Shown here: positions 34,696 through 43,912 of the stretch, piece by piece
How the letters are laid out: every line of letters begins with the position of its first letter
How positions within the stretch are numbered: the stretch's first letter is position 1
From: Haloarcula salina
GTDB taxonomy: Archaea; Halobacteriota; Halobacteria; Halobacteriales; Haloarculaceae
DNA: 64,000 nucleotides
Direction: 5' to 3'
Assembly (NCBI RefSeq): GCF_010119195.1
Contig: NZ_WRXL01000003.1
Span: 531,026-595,025 of the forward strand
The notes under the pieces: generated by a model
What the model saw: the letters and a program-made list of their open reading frames with translations, nothing else
The model's database searches: none
What the model was told of the DNA's origin: nothing
Program-made: the position numbers and the translations under genes

Positions 34696-36270
34696 CTACT
34701 CCAGCAACAGGCGGGTCGGGTCCGCGAGGTACTCGGTCAGCGTGTTGACGAAGCGCGCGGCGTCGGCCCCGTCGATGACCCGGTGGTCGATGGCGAGCGA
34801 CAGCGGGAGCGTGGGTTTCGCACGCACGCCTCCGTCTTCGGCGACCGGTCGCTCCTCCAGGGAGCCGATGCCGAGGATCGCCGTCTCGGGGACGTTGATG
34901 ATCGGGTCCGCGTACTCGCCGCCGATGGCCCCGAAGTTCGTCACCGTGAACGTCCCCCCTTGCATCTCCGCGAGTTCGATGTCGCGGCTGCGCGCCCGCT
35001 CGACGAGGTCGTTCACTTCGCGTGCGATCTCCAGAATCCCCTTCTCGTCCACGTCGTCGACGACCGGGACGACCAGCCCGTGGTCGGTCGCCGTCGCGAC
35101 GCCGACGTTGTAGCTCTCGCGGTAGACGATCTCCTCGGCCTCGGTGTCGAGCGCCGTGTTGAGGATCGGGTGCCGGTCGAGCGCCGCGGCGACGCACTTC
35201 AGCACGAGCGGCGTGTAGGTCAGGCGGACGCCGCGCTCCTCGGCCAGCGGTTCGAGGCGCTCGCGTGCCGCGACCAGTCCCGAGACCTCGGCCACGTCGT
35301 GGTGGGTGGCGTGGGGAACCTCGCGGCGCGAGCGCGCCATCTGCTCGCCGATGCGCCGGCGGATGCCGCGGTAGGGCTCGCGGCGGTCGCCGTCGCTCGC
35401 CTCGACGCCGGTGTCGGCCGCCGCCGCGCCGCCTTCGCCGGCGCTGACCGCCTCGGCGTCCGCCGCCTGCGCGGCCCGCTGGGCCTCCGCGTAGGCCCGG
35501 ACCGCCGCCTCGTCGACGTACGGCTCGCCGTCGCGCTGCTCGTCGGTCGGAATGGCGTCGATGTCAACGCCGAGGTCGCGGGCCGCCTTCCTGGTGGCCG
35601 GCGTCGCCAGCGTCTGCTCGCGGCGCTCGGCCTGCACCTCGCCGACCTTGCGGACGGCCGATTTCACGGGCGTCCCGTCGTCCTCGTCGTCGCCCGTCTC
35701 GCCGTCGTCAACGCGCGAGACGACCGACGTGGGACCGTCGTCGCTCGAGTCACTCTCGTCGCCCGACTCACTCTTGTCGTCCGACTGCGCCGCCGCGTCG
35801 ATGTCGCCCTCGGTGACGCGGCCGCCGGGGCCGCTCCCCCGGACGGCCGTGATGTCGACGCCCCGCTCGCGGGCGAGGCGGCGGACGCTCGGCGACGCGA
35901 ACACGCGGCCGCCGCGGGCCGACGCGCTCTCGACCTCGCTGTCGGCCGCACCGCCGGCGCTGGCGTCCGTCGCTTGGTCTGCGCCGCCGCTCGCTCCGGC
36001 ATCCGCTGTCGCGTCGCCCGTCGCCTCGGCGTCGCCGTCCTCGTCGATCGTGATCAGCACCTCGCCGGTCTGAACCACGTCGCCGACCTCCGCGTGCAGG
36101 TCCCGGACGACGCCGTCGACCGGCGACGGCACGTCGACGGCGGCCTTGTCGGTCTCCACTTCGGCCAGCACCTGGTCCTCGGTCACGGTATCGCCGGGCG
36201 CGACGTGCCAGGCGAGCACCTCCCCCTCGGCGACCCCTTCGCCGAGGTCCGGGAGCTTGAACTCGAACAT
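34696..36270 (-). CDS. 2-oxoacid dehydrogenase E2, dihydrolipoamide acyltransferase
   Basis: This 524-aa core enzyme has a lipoyl domain (1-80) with Lys42 in VETDKAAVD, a long acidic Ala/Ser/Asp linker, a peripheral-subunit-binding domain (FASPSVRRLARERGVDI, RGSGPGGRV), and a CoA acyltransferase domain ending LAIDHRVIDGADAARF with catalytic His and Asp. It transfers acyl groups to CoA. There is a second binding-domain-like stretch (TPATRKAARDLGVDIDAIP) before the catalytic domain. It is 3 bp downstream of the E1-beta gene. Whether the complex uses pyruvate or branched-chain oxoacids is open. Confidence 0.93.
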   Translation of the reverse strand: MFEFKLPDLGEGVAEGEVLAWHVAPGDTVTEDQVLAEVETDKAAVDVPSPVDGVVRDLHAEVGDVVQTGEVLITIDEDGDAEATGDATADAGASGGADQATDASAGGAADSEVESASARGGRVFASPSVRRLARERGVDITAVRGSGPGGRVTEGDIDAAAQSDDKSESGDESDSSDDGPTSVVSRVDDGETGDDEDDGTPVKSAVRKVGEVQAERREQTLATPATRKAARDLGVDIDAIPTDEQRDGEPYVDEAAVRAYAEAQRAAQAADAEAVSAGEGGAAAADTGVEASDGDRREPYRGIRRRIGEQMARSRREVPHATHHDVAEVSGLVAARERLEPLAEERGVRLTYTPLVLKCVAAALDRHPILNTALDTEAEEIVYRESYNVGVATATDHGLVVPVVDDVDEKGILEIAREVNDLVERARSRDIELAEMQGGTFTVTNFGAIGGEYADPIINVPETAILGIGSLEERPVAEDGGVRAKPTLPLSLAIDHRVIDGADAARFVNTLTEYLADPTRLLLE

Positions 36271-36273
36271 GGC

Positions 36274-37269
36274 TCAGAACTCGACTGCCTCTCTGATACC
36301 GTCTTTGATGCGGGCGGGTTCGGGGAGGTAGTAGTCCTCCAGGGCGTACAGCGGGTAGGGCACGTCGAAGCCCGTGACGCGCGTGATCGGCGCTTCCTGG
36401 TACAGCAGCACCTCCTCCTGGATGGTGGCGATGATCTCGCCGGCCAGCCCGCCGGTCTTGGGGGCCTCGTGGACGACGGCCGCCCGTCCGGTCTTCTTGA
36501 ACGACTCCACGATGGCGTCGGTGTCCATCGGCGAGAGCGTCCGCAGGTCGACCACCTCGGCGTCGATCCCCTCCTCGGCCAGTTCCTCGGCCGCTTCGAG
36601 CGTCGGCCGGGTCATCGCGCCCCAGGTGAACACCGACACGTCCGACCCCTCGCGGCGGGTCTTTGCCTCGCCGAGGTCGACCGTGTAGGACTCGTCGGGC
36701 ACGTCCTCGCGGAACGACCGGTAGATGAGCTTCGGTTCGAGGAAGACGACGGGGTCGGGGTCGCGGATGGCCGCGGTGAGCAGCCCCTTCGTGTCCCGCG
36801 GGGTCGAGGGGACGACCACCTTCAGGCCGGGCTCGTGGACGTAGAACGCCTCTTTGGACTCGGAGTGGTGCTCCGGGGCGCGGATGCCGCCGCCGTAGGG
36901 CGCGCGGAGCGTCAGCGGGCAGTGGTACCGGCCCCGGCTCCGGGTCCGCAGGCGGGCGGCGTGACTGACGATCTGGTCGAAGGCGGGGTACATGAACCCC
37001 GAGAACTGGATCTCGGGGACCGGCCGCAGCCCGTAGGCCGCCATGCCGATGGCGGTCCCGACGATGCCCGACTCCGCCAGCGGCGTGTCGACGACGCGGT
37101 CGCCGCCGAACTCCTCGTGGAGGCCCTGAGTCGCCCGGAAGACGCCGCCGTTCTTCCCCACGTCCTCGCCCATCACGATCACGTCCTCGTCGCGCTCCAT
37201 CTCGCCGTAGAGCCCGTCGCGGACGGCCTGTACCAGCGTGAGACTCTGCGTGCTCGCCTCCGTACTCAT
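36274..37269 (-). CDS. 2-oxoacid dehydrogenase E1 beta subunit
   Basis: This 331-aa transketolase-like subunit carries [30 protein letters not shown] and the C-terminal [14 protein letters not shown]. With E1 alpha it decarboxylates a 2-oxoacid using thiamine diphosphate and loads the acyl group onto E2 lipoate. Its ATG overlaps the E1-alpha stop (ATGA), and E2 starts 3 bp after its own stop. The three form a tight operon on the minus strand. Confidence 0.93.
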   Translation of the reverse strand: MSTEASTQSLTLVQAVRDGLYGEMERDEDVIVMGEDVGKNGGVFRATQGLHEEFGGDRVVDTPLAESGIVGTAIGMAAYGLRPVPEIQFSGFMYPAFDQIVSHAARLRTRSRGRYHCPLTLRAPYGGGIRAPEHHSESKEAFYVHEPGLKVVVPSTPRDTKGLLTAAIRDPDPVVFLEPKLIYRSFREDVPDESYTVDLGEAKTRREGSDVSVFTWGAMTRPTLEAAEELAEEGIDAEVVDLRTLSPMDTDAIVESFKKTGRAAVVHEAPKTGGLAGEIIATIQEEVLLYQEAPITRVTGFDVPYPLYALEDYYLPEPARIKDGIREAVEF

Positions 37270-38372
37270 TCCAGTAGCACCTCGTCGCCGTGTCGCTCGC
37301 GCAGTTCCTCTAAGTACTGCAACTGCTGTTCGAGCCGTCGCGGCATCTCCGCGTACACGTCCGCGAACATCTCCTCGGGCGTCGGCCGCTCGGTCGACTC
37401 GGCGGCGTCGATGGCGTCTGCCACTTCCGTCTTGACCGACTCGTCGATGGCCGCGACCCGCTCGTCGTCGAGGAGGCCGCGGTCCCGCAGGAACGCCTCC
37501 ATCCGCGGGATGGGGTCCTTGCGCTTCCAGCGCTCGACCTCCGAGTCCTCGCGGTACACAGAGGGGTCGTCGGCGGTGGTGTGTGCGCCGAAGCGGTACT
37601 GCACCGCCTCGATCATCGTCGGGCGGCGCTGGCCCTCCGGCGGGTCCCGGGCCTTCTCGATCGCCTCGCGGGTCACCTGATACACCGCCAGCGGGTCCAT
37701 GCCGTCGACCTGGATGCCGTCGAAGCCGTAGGCGTTGGCCTTCTGTGCGAGGGTCTCGCTGGCGGTCTGGCGCTCACGGGGCACGGAGATGGCCCACTGG
37801 TTGTTGTTACAGAAGAACACCGCCGGCACGTCGAACACGCCCGCGAAGTTCAGCCCCTCATGGAAGTCTCCCTCCGAGGTCGCGCCGTCGCCGAAGTACA
37901 CGAGACACGCCGTGTCGTCGCCCCGGAGCTTCGCGGCCCACGCCGCCCCGGTCGCGTGCGGGATCTGCGTCGCGATGGGGACCGCGAGCGAGAACACCCG
38001 CACGTCCTCGGACGGCGCGTTGCCGGTCTCGTTGCCCATCCAGTACAGCAGGTCGTCCGAGAGGTCCCACCCCTTCACGTGGAGGGCGACGTGCTCGCGG
38101 TAGCTCGGGAACAGCCAGTCGTCCGCGTCGAGCGCGAGGGCGCTGCCGACCTGGGAGGCCTCCTGGCCCGACATCGGCGGGTAGGTCCCCATCCGGCCCT
38201 GCCGCTGGAGGCTCACCGCCCGCTGATCGAAGTGGCGGCCCAGCTTGAGGTAGCGGTAGATCTCGACCAGTTCGTCGTCCGAGAGATCGGGCACCGACGC
38301 CCCGTCGACCACCGTCCCGTCCTCGTCGAGCACCTGTACCCTGTCCGCGGGGTCGCGCTGGAGGACGCTCAC
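37266..38372 (-). CDS. 2-oxoacid dehydrogenase E1 alpha subunit
   Basis: This 368-aa thiamine-diphosphate enzyme has the binding motif [17 protein letters not shown] followed by VFFCNNNQW. The start is taken as GTG ([12 protein letters not shown]) at 38372, because GGAGG lies 8 nt upstream, a good Shine-Dalgarno match that no other start has. The frame continues upstream without family content. It heads the E1-alpha/E1-beta/E2 operon. Haloarchaea often carry several such complexes with different or unknown oxoacid substrates. Confidence 0.9.
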   Translation of the reverse strand: MSVLQRDPADRVQVLDEDGTVVDGASVPDLSDDELVEIYRYLKLGRHFDQRAVSLQRQGRMGTYPPMSGQEASQVGSALALDADDWLFPSYREHVALHVKGWDLSDDLLYWMGNETGNAPSEDVRVFSLAVPIATQIPHATGAAWAAKLRGDDTACLVYFGDGATSEGDFHEGLNFAGVFDVPAVFFCNNNQWAISVPRERQTASETLAQKANAYGFDGIQVDGMDPLAVYQVTREAIEKARDPPEGQRRPTMIEAVQYRFGAHTTADDPSVYREDSEVERWKRKDPIPRMEAFLRDRGLLDDERVAAIDESVKTEVADAIDAAESTERPTPEEMFADVYAEMPRRLEQQLQYLEELRERHGDEVLLE

Positions 38373-38504
38373 CGGAACCGCCTCCCTAGTGACATACGTC
38401 AACTGTTCACTCGCGCGACGCTTAGTGCTTTCGCGGCGGCGAGCCCGCGGGCCCACGAAGGTATTCCGTGACGGACCACGGGACGCGACGGTGGATGTTC
38501 ATCG

Positions 38505-38671
38505 ATGGAAAACAGCGATTCACACTCTGATGGGCGTACGACACGGACGACTGGCGACGGCATGCTTTCCGCGTCGCGGCGAGATCTCCTCCGTGCCACG
38601 GGGCTGGCTGCGCTGGCTGCCGGGGTCGGCGGCGACGACGCCGGCGCGACACCTCCGCCTCACCGGCCGTC
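38505..38671 (+). pseudogene. Remnant of a Tat-secreted protein gene
   Basis: From the ATG at 38505 the frame encodes a typical haloarchaeal Tat signal: ASRRDLLRATGLAALAAGVG with RR at residues 25-26 and a hydrophobic stretch to residue 41, then GDDAGATPPP. After about 56 codons it runs into the antisense of the PHP gene and loses protein character. No TATA box sits at the leaderless distance. I read it as the 5' stump of a secreted-protein gene cut by rearrangement. A genuine very short secreted peptide is less likely. Confidence 0.5.
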
Positions 38672-39442
38672 TCAGTCCGCGAGCGTCTCCAGCGCGACCG
38701 GGTCCAGTCCCGCGTCACCGGCCGCGTCGCGGAGTACCGGAACGCGCTCGCGGAGTTCCGCCGGCGCGTGGCTGTCGGTGCCGAGGACGAACTCGACGCC
38801 CGCCTCGCGGAACACGTCGAGGACCGCCGGGTCGGGGTGGACGCGGCCCAGCGACCGGTGGACGCGGCCCGCGTTGAGTTCGGGGACCGTCCGCGAGTCC
38901 GCGAGTGCGGCGGCGACGCGCTCGTAGTCCTCGCGGTTGGTGTACCGACGGAGCGCGTCCATCCGCTCGGGGAGGTCGAGGTGGCCGAGCACGTCGAACA
39001 GCTCCGACTCGACGAGCGAGACGACGGCGTCGTAGTACCGCTCGACGGCCGCGCGCCGGTCCGCGCCGTCGAGGGCGGCGTACTGGCTGGCGCTGGTGTA
39101 GTCGTACGGTCCCGCGAAGTGGACGCTGCCGATGGTGTAGGCGAACTCCGCGCGGTCGAGGAACGCCGCGAGGCGCGCCTCGTCGCCCTCGACGTAGCTC
39201 ACCTCCGCGGCGTCGTACAGCCGCAGGGCGGTCTCTGTCCGCGCCTCGTCGATGACCGCCCGTCGGTCGGCGTACGTCTCGACGAGGTCGTAGCGCTCGC
39301 GCCGCCCGAACGGGTCCTCGGTCACGATGCAGTGGTCCGTGAGCCCGAGGCCGTCGAGCCCGGCGGCCTCGGCGGCCGCGACCATCTGGCTGAGCGCCGA
39401 CCCGTCCGAGAAGGTCGTGTGGGCGTGGCCGTCGGCGTCCAT
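38672..39442 (-). CDS. PHP-domain phosphoesterase (histidinol-phosphatase-like)
   Basis: This 256-aa PHP-superfamily metalloenzyme starts MDADGHAHTTFSDG with the HxH motif, then GLGLTDHC, a GSVHF His, GHLDLPER and GTDSHAP near the C-terminus. The metal-binding set looks complete. Family members hydrolyse histidinol phosphate or other phosphoesters. It lies 3 bp downstream of the ComB-like gene in the same direction, so the two phosphatases are probably cotranscribed; the shared pathway is not clear. Confidence 0.88.
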   Translation of the reverse strand: MDADGHAHTTFSDGSALSQMVAAAEAAGLDGLGLTDHCIVTEDPFGRRERYDLVETYADRRAVIDEARTETALRLYDAAEVSYVEGDEARLAAFLDRAEFAYTIGSVHFAGPYDYTSASQYAALDGADRRAAVERYYDAVVSLVESELFDVLGHLDLPERMDALRRYTNREDYERVAAALADSRTVPELNAGRVHRSLGRVHPDPAVLDVFREAGVEFVLGTDSHAPAELRERVPVLRDAAGDAGLDPVALETLAD

Positions 39443-39445
39443 CGC

Positions 39446-40195
39446 TCACTCGCCGCCGTCGCTCACGTCGACCAGCCGCTGGTCGACGAGCTTCGGGACG
39501 ACCTCGCGGCTGTCGAACGCGAGGGTGTACTCGTAGAGGTCGGTCCGCTTGACCTGCGGCTTGCGCTCGTACTTCGGCCCCTTCCCGAACGTGACCATCT
39601 CGCGGAAGACCGCGCGCTGCGCCTCCGTCGGCGGGCGTTCGTGGAGGTGGCGCGCGATGTACAGCGCCCCAGCGAGGTCCTCGGGGGAGGGCTTGCCGTT
39701 CGACCCCGCGCCGACGAAGTACGTCCGGCGGTCGCTGTCTCTGAGGTGATCGGCCAGGGCCTTGCCGTTGGTCAGCCCGCCGACGTACACGTCGACGTCG
39801 TCGCCGCCCGCGAGCCTGAGGTCGGTGACCGCGTTGCCGCCGTTGGTCGAGGTCATCGCCGTCGGTCGGCCGGCCACGTCCACGTCCTGTACGAAGCTCG
39901 GTGAGTTGAAGAAGTCGTAGCCCTCCTCGCCCTCGTAGTTCGGCCCGGAACTGCCGCCGATCTTCGCGCGCGGATGCTCGGCCTTGAACTCGGGTTCGTT
40001 CCCACGCTCCTCGGTGATGAAGATGTACTCGGCCCCGTTGGCGAACAGTTCGGGAACCGTCGTCGAGAACTGGGCCACGTCGACGACGACGTAGTTCCCC
40101 GGGTCGGGGTCGTCGGGGAGCTGTGCCCGCGCCGGGATCATCGTCTCCAGCAGTTCCGCTTCGAGGTCGTCTTCGCCGTCGGAAATCAGGCGCAT
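39446..40195 (-). CDS. ComB-like 2-phosphosulfolactate phosphatase family protein
   Basis: This 249-aa protein has the ComB family pattern: VVVDVAQFSTTVPELFANGA, an ITEERG motif, YDFFNSPSF and AMTSTNGGNAV. In methanogens ComB acts in coenzyme M synthesis. Haloarchaea do not make coenzyme M, so the substrate here is probably another phospho-acid. GGAGG precedes the ATG. Upstream lie a 14-bp palindrome (40220-40233), a TATA-like CGGTATAGAG and the 26-bp element shared with the ECF operon, suggesting regulated expression. Confidence 0.8.
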   Translation of the reverse strand: MRLISDGEDDLEAELLETMIPARAQLPDDPDPGNYVVVDVAQFSTTVPELFANGAEYIFITEERGNEPEFKAEHPRAKIGGSSGPNYEGEEGYDFFNSPSFVQDVDVAGRPTAMTSTNGGNAVTDLRLAGGDDVDVYVGGLTNGKALADHLRDSDRRTYFVGAGSNGKPSPEDLAGALYIARHLHERPPTEAQRAVFREMVTFGKGPKYERKPQVKRTDLYEYTLAFDSREVVPKLVDQRLVDVSDGGE

Positions 40196-40219
40196 ATCCG
40201 GGAGTTCCCTCCACCACAG

Positions 40220-40233
40220 TTAGTTCGAACTAA
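40220..40233. promoter_or_regulatory. Perfect 14-bp palindrome in the comB promoter
   Basis: TTAGTTCGAACTAA is a perfect palindrome placed between the minus-strand TATA-like box (about 40238-40246) and the expected transcription start of the ComB-like gene. This is a classic repressor-site position. Confidence 0.55.
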
Positions 40234-40247
40234 GATCTCTATACCGG

Positions 40248-40273
40248 GCTGCATACGGCTATATAGCGGTCTG
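40248..40273. promoter_or_regulatory. 26-bp element upstream of comB, matching 43816-43841
   Basis: 23 of 26 bases are identical to the element at 43816-43841, including the uninterrupted core TACGGCTATATAGCG. Within it GCTATATAGC is a perfect 10-bp palindrome. It lies 53-78 nt before the comB start. It could be a TATA box or an operator. Confidence 0.55.
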
Positions 40274-40329
40274 GAGTCGGCAGACTGCCGGGCGGTCTCG
40301 GGAGCGCCGGACGCTGGCGGCCGCCACCC

Positions 40330-41139
40330 TCACAGCGCGACGGCGATGACCGCCACGACGGCCAGCGACCCGGCGAAGAACCCGACGTCGCGGGGCCGGA
40401 CCCGCATGTCGGCTAGCTGTAGCTCCTTGCTCGCCTCGTCGTGCAGGGAGTGAGAGAACCCCCGCGTCTCCATCGCCTCGACGGTGACGCGGCTGCGCTT
40501 CGCGACGTTGAAGATCATCGGGTAGAACGCCCGCATCGACGTCTTCAGCAGGTAGGCGTAGTGTCGCCACCGGAAGCGGCCCGGCGACGACGGCGCGGCG
40601 CTCCGGAGGCGATAGGCGTTGACGAGGTCGTGGTACTCCTCGAACAGCACCGGCAGCATCCGGTAGCCGTACGTGATGAGGAACGTGAACTGCCGGGGGA
40701 TGCCGAGGCTCCGGAGGCCGCGTGCGAGCGTCTTCGGGCCCATGCTGGAGAAGACGGCCAGGCTCGACACCGAGATGATCGTCAGCTTCAGCGTGAACGG
40801 GATCAGCGCCCGGATCGCGGCCAGCGGGTCGCCGGTGAAGGCGGTCACGACGGCGTACGACGCCAGCGTCGAGGCGACGGTGAACGCCATCAGCGCGACC
40901 AGAAAGAGGCTCACCCGGGAGGCGTACGCGAGCAGCGAGACGAACGCCAGCAGGGCCAGCAGGACGTCCACGTCGTAGAACAGCCACGGGACGAACAGGA
41001 AGACGACGTACCACAGCAACAGCACGCGTGGGTCGAGGCGGTGCAGGAACGACCCCTCGTTCTCGTAGGCCGTCTTCAGCAGGTCGTTCTTGATGGCGTC
41101 GACCGAGGTCGCGTCCCGGAGCCCGTCGAGGGAGGTCAT
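40330..41139 (-). CDS. ecfT: ECF transporter transmembrane protein EcfT (CbiQ family)
   Basis: This 269-aa membrane subunit of an energy-coupling-factor vitamin/metal transporter has several hydrophobic segments (LLLWYVVFLFVPWLFYDVDV, LLALLAFVSLLAYASR and more). The two coupling-helix motifs are MGPKTLARGLRSLGIP and EAMETRGFS, the second with the expected A-x-R/E-R-G form. It couples the ATPase to the S-component. Its ATG overlaps the stop of the ATPase gene (ATGA). It is last in the operon. Confidence 0.88.
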   Translation of the reverse strand: MTSLDGLRDATSVDAIKNDLLKTAYENEGSFLHRLDPRVLLLWYVVFLFVPWLFYDVDVLLALLAFVSLLAYASRVSLFLVALMAFTVASTLASYAVVTAFTGDPLAAIRALIPFTLKLTIISVSSLAVFSSMGPKTLARGLRSLGIPRQFTFLITYGYRMLPVLFEEYHDLVNAYRLRSAAPSSPGRFRWRHYAYLLKTSMRAFYPMIFNVAKRSRVTVEAMETRGFSHSLHDEASKELQLADMRVRPRDVGFFAGSLAVVAVIAVAL

Positions 41140-42875
41140 CGCTCGGCCTCCGCGGGCGGTGCGCTCTCGGCGGTCCCGAGCCGGCTCACGAGGTCTGTGA
41201 CGGTCAGCGGGGCGGGCGAGAGCCCGAGGCGCTCGCTCAGTCGGACGACCTGCGGCGGGCGCAGGCTCGCCCGCTCCAGCGTCTCGGCGTCCGAGAAGAC
41301 CGTCTCCGGCGGCCCGTCGGCGATGACCCGGCCCTCGTCGAGGACGACGACGCGGGTCGCCCACGACGCCGCCAGCTCGAGGTCGTGGGTCGCCACGACG
41401 ACCGTCTCGACGCGCTGGCCCGCCCGGTCGATGGTCCGCCCGACCTCCTCACGGCTCGCCAGGTCGAGGCTCCCCGTCGGCTCGTCGAGCAGGACGATGG
41501 AGGGGTCCGTCGCCAGCCCGATGGCCAGCGAGGCGCGGCGCTGCTGGCCGACGCTCAGCAGGCGGCCGTCGCGGTGCTGGAGCGCGTCGAGGTCCAGGAA
41601 CTCGATCACGTCGTCGACTCGCTGTTCCACGTCCGGATACCCCCGGTCGCGGAGGTAATGGGCCACGTCGGCGCGCACCTCGTCCTCGATGAACATCTCC
41701 TCGGGGTTCTGGTGGACGTACACCACGTCGTCGGCGAGCGTCTCCGGGAGCGCCGATCCGGCGTCGACGCCGTCGACGGTCACCTCGCCCGCGTCGGCGC
41801 TCTCGATGCCGGTGACGAGGCGCAGCAGCGTCGATTTGCCCGCGCCGTTGCTCCCGACGAGGACGACCCGCTCGTCCGGGTAGAGGTCGAGCGAGAGGCC
41901 GTCGAGCGCCTGTCGCGTCCCCTCGCGGAGCGTCTCGTAGCTGTGGGACACGTCCGTGAGAGAGATGACCGGCTCCCGCCCGGCGTCGGCGGCCGGGGAC
42001 GGTTCGACCGCGCCGTCGGTTCGCACGCTCTCCGCGGGCGCTCGGTCCGCGAACCGCGCCGCGCCGTCGGCGACGGTCACGGGGAGGTCGTCGCCGTCAC
42101 ACACCTGCTCGGCGACGCGGGTCACCTGCGGCGGGTGGACGTCCTGCGCCCGGAGGTCGTCGAGCCTGTTCAGCGCGTCTTCGACCGGGAGCTTCCACTC
42201 GACCGCCCCGTCGGCGACCAGCACGACGCTCTCGCAGTACTCCGCGATGAACTCGGTGTGGTGTTCGATGGTGACCACCGTCTTCCCGTGGTCGGCGTTG
42301 AGGTCGGTGAGGTGCTCGTAGGTCGACCGGGCGTTGACGGGGTCCAGCTGGGCCGCCGGCTCGTCGACGACGAGTATCTCGGGATCGAGCGACAGCGCCG
42401 CCGCGAGAGCGACGAGGTGCTTTTGCCCGCCCGACAGCTCCCAGATGAACCGGTCTTCGAGCCCGTCGAGGTCCAGCAGGTCGAGCGTGCGATGGACGCG
42501 CTCGCGGTAGTCCTCCAGGCCGTAGTTCAGCGGCGCGAACGCGACCTCCTCGAACACGGTGGGGTTGACCAGCTGATTGTCGAACTCCTGGAACACGTAG
42601 CCGACGTGCTGTGAGAGTTCGGCGACCGAACTACTCGCGATGTCCAGACCGGCGACCGTGACGCGCCCGTCGAACGTCCCCTCGTAGAAGTGGGGAATGA
42701 TACCGTTGAACGACTTACAGAGCGTCGTCTTGCCCGAGCCGTTGCCGCCGACGACGGCGACGAACTCGCCCGGTTCGATCGTCACGTCGGCCCCGTCGAG
42801 GACGTTCTCATCGGTTCCGGGGTACCGAAACGACAGGTCGTCGACGACGATGGCCGCGTCGTGTGTCTCGTCCAT
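41136..42875 (-). CDS. ECF transporter ATPase with two fused ABC domains
   Basis: This 579-aa protein joins two ABC ATPases. Domain 1 has GGNGSGKTT, LSGGQKH and LVVDEPAAQLD. Domain 2 has GSNGAGKST, LSVGQQRR (Gly-to-Val change in the signature) and VLLDEPTGSLD. An acidic linker of about 60 residues separates them. It replaces separate EcfA1 and EcfA2 subunits. The gene lies between the S-component-like gene (1 bp upstream) and EcfT (4-bp overlap), forming a complete transporter operon. Confidence 0.9.
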   Translation of the reverse strand: MDETHDAAIVVDDLSFRYPGTDENVLDGADVTIEPGEFVAVVGGNGSGKTTLCKSFNGIIPHFYEGTFDGRVTVAGLDIASSSVAELSQHVGYVFQEFDNQLVNPTVFEEVAFAPLNYGLEDYRERVHRTLDLLDLDGLEDRFIWELSGGQKHLVALAAALSLDPEILVVDEPAAQLDPVNARSTYEHLTDLNADHGKTVVTIEHHTEFIAEYCESVVLVADGAVEWKLPVEDALNRLDDLRAQDVHPPQVTRVAEQVCDGDDLPVTVADGAARFADRAPAESVRTDGAVEPSPAADAGREPVISLTDVSHSYETLREGTRQALDGLSLDLYPDERVVLVGSNGAGKSTLLRLVTGIESADAGEVTVDGVDAGSALPETLADDVVYVHQNPEEMFIEDEVRADVAHYLRDRGYPDVEQRVDDVIEFLDLDALQHRDGRLLSVGQQRRASLAIGLATDPSIVLLDEPTGSLDLASREEVGRTIDRAGQRVETVVVATHDLELAASWATRVVVLDEGRVIADGPPETVFSDAETLERASLRPPQVVRLSERLGLSPAPLTVTDLVSRLGTAESAPPAEAER

Positions 42876-42876
42876 G

Positions 42877-43737
42877 CTATTCAGACGCCCGTCGGGTCGC
42901 TCGATACCAGACGACGGCGGCGACGACGGCCGCGACCGCGATGGGAACCGCGATGAACGTCTGGCCGTAGGTCTCGAGGAAGGCGGGCTCCCAGACGACG
43001 TTCACCGCGCCGCCGACCTCGCTGGCCGCTTCGGCGACGAACGCCAGCGGGACGGCCACCAGCATCGCGAGGAATGCCTTCGCGGAGAACCCGCGCCACA
43101 TCGAGGCCCCGCGCTCGCCCTCGTAGGGCTCCATCCCGAGCAGCGGTTCGACCTTGCCGTGGAGCTTCGGGTAGAGGTACAGCGCCGGGACGACGCCGAA
43201 GACGATGCCCGTGATGACCATCTGCGTGACGAGGTCGACGGCCTCCAGGACGAGGATGCTCTCGGGGAGCCCGGGGACGGCCTCCAGTTCCTCGACCCCG
43301 ACGTACACCTTGCCGATGTCGATGAACATCGCGAAGAACTCCTCTAGCCCCTCCGCGAGGAACACGACGATCGCGAGCTGTGTCGTGTTCTCCGGGTCCT
43401 GCAGGAGCTTCGCGGCGAAGTAGTAACAGATCGGGATCAGGAGGAGCCCTTCCATGGCCCCGAGCCCGTCGAACTCGCCCAGCAGGATCTCGCCGAACAC
43501 GATCTCACCGACCGGGACGGCCAGCGCCGCCCAGTATGTCCGAAAGAGGAGGACCAGCACGATGGGGATGAAGACGAACTCGCCGACGCCGAGTTCGAGC
43601 GGCCCCAGCGTGAACTCAGGGAGTATCTCCGTCACGGCGTTTTGCAACCCCGTGAGGGACATGACGAGAATGAACACCATCATGTCCTGTTTGTCGAACG
43701 TGAACCAGCTCTCCGACGCGGTCGACGTTGCGCTCAT
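42877..43737 (-). CDS. Membrane protein, probable ECF S-component
   Basis: This 286-aa protein has about six to eight hydrophobic segments (MMVFILVMSLTGLQNAV, LGVGEFVFIPIVLVLLFRTYW and GLLLIPICYYFAAKLL among them). It is first in the ECF operon, where the substrate-specific S-component is expected. I cannot assign a vitamin. Its neighbour lipA suggests lipoate as one candidate; thiamine or biotin are others. Length exceeds a minimal S-component. The start MSATSTASES at 43737 is preferred over a longer frame. Confidence 0.65.
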   Translation of the reverse strand: MSATSTASESWFTFDKQDMMVFILVMSLTGLQNAVTEILPEFTLGPLELGVGEFVFIPIVLVLLFRTYWAALAVPVGEIVFGEILLGEFDGLGAMEGLLLIPICYYFAAKLLQDPENTTQLAIVVFLAEGLEEFFAMFIDIGKVYVGVEELEAVPGLPESILVLEAVDLVTQMVITGIVFGVVPALYLYPKLHGKVEPLLGMEPYEGERGASMWRGFSAKAFLAMLVAVPLAFVAEAASEVGGAVNVVWEPAFLETYGQTFIAVPIAVAAVVAAVVWYRATRRASE

Positions 43738-43815
43738 GCTTTCAGCACAACGAACATCTGGTTCCCTATTTGAGCGCTTATAATAGTTCTCTAACAGATA
43801 TTGTCCGACAACAGC

Positions 43816-43841
43816 GCTGTGTACGGCTATATAGCGATCTG
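43816..43841. promoter_or_regulatory. 26-bp element upstream of the ECF operon, matching 40248-40273
   Basis: It carries the same 15-base core TACGGCTATATAGCG and 23 of 26 matching bases as the element before comB. It lies 79-104 nt before the S-component start. A separate TATA-like ATTATAAG (minus strand, 43779-43786) is nearer the gene, so this element may be an operator. Confidence 0.55.
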
Positions 43842-43912
43842 TTCGGGCGGGCGCGCTGCACTCGCCGTCTGGCCTACCACCGACCGCCAGCACGTCGTGA
43901 CGTCCCGCTCTC

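Noticed and set aside
34783..37680. 965-codon plus-strand frame across the E2 and E1 genes
   Set aside because: It spans several genes in antisense, has no recognisable domain, and conflicts with the pdh operon.
34696..38372. Assignment as pyruvate dehydrogenase specifically
   Set aside because: Sequence supports an E1/E2/E3 2-oxoacid complex, but haloarchaea use ferredoxin oxidoreductase for pyruvate, and the oxoacid cannot be read from these sequences.
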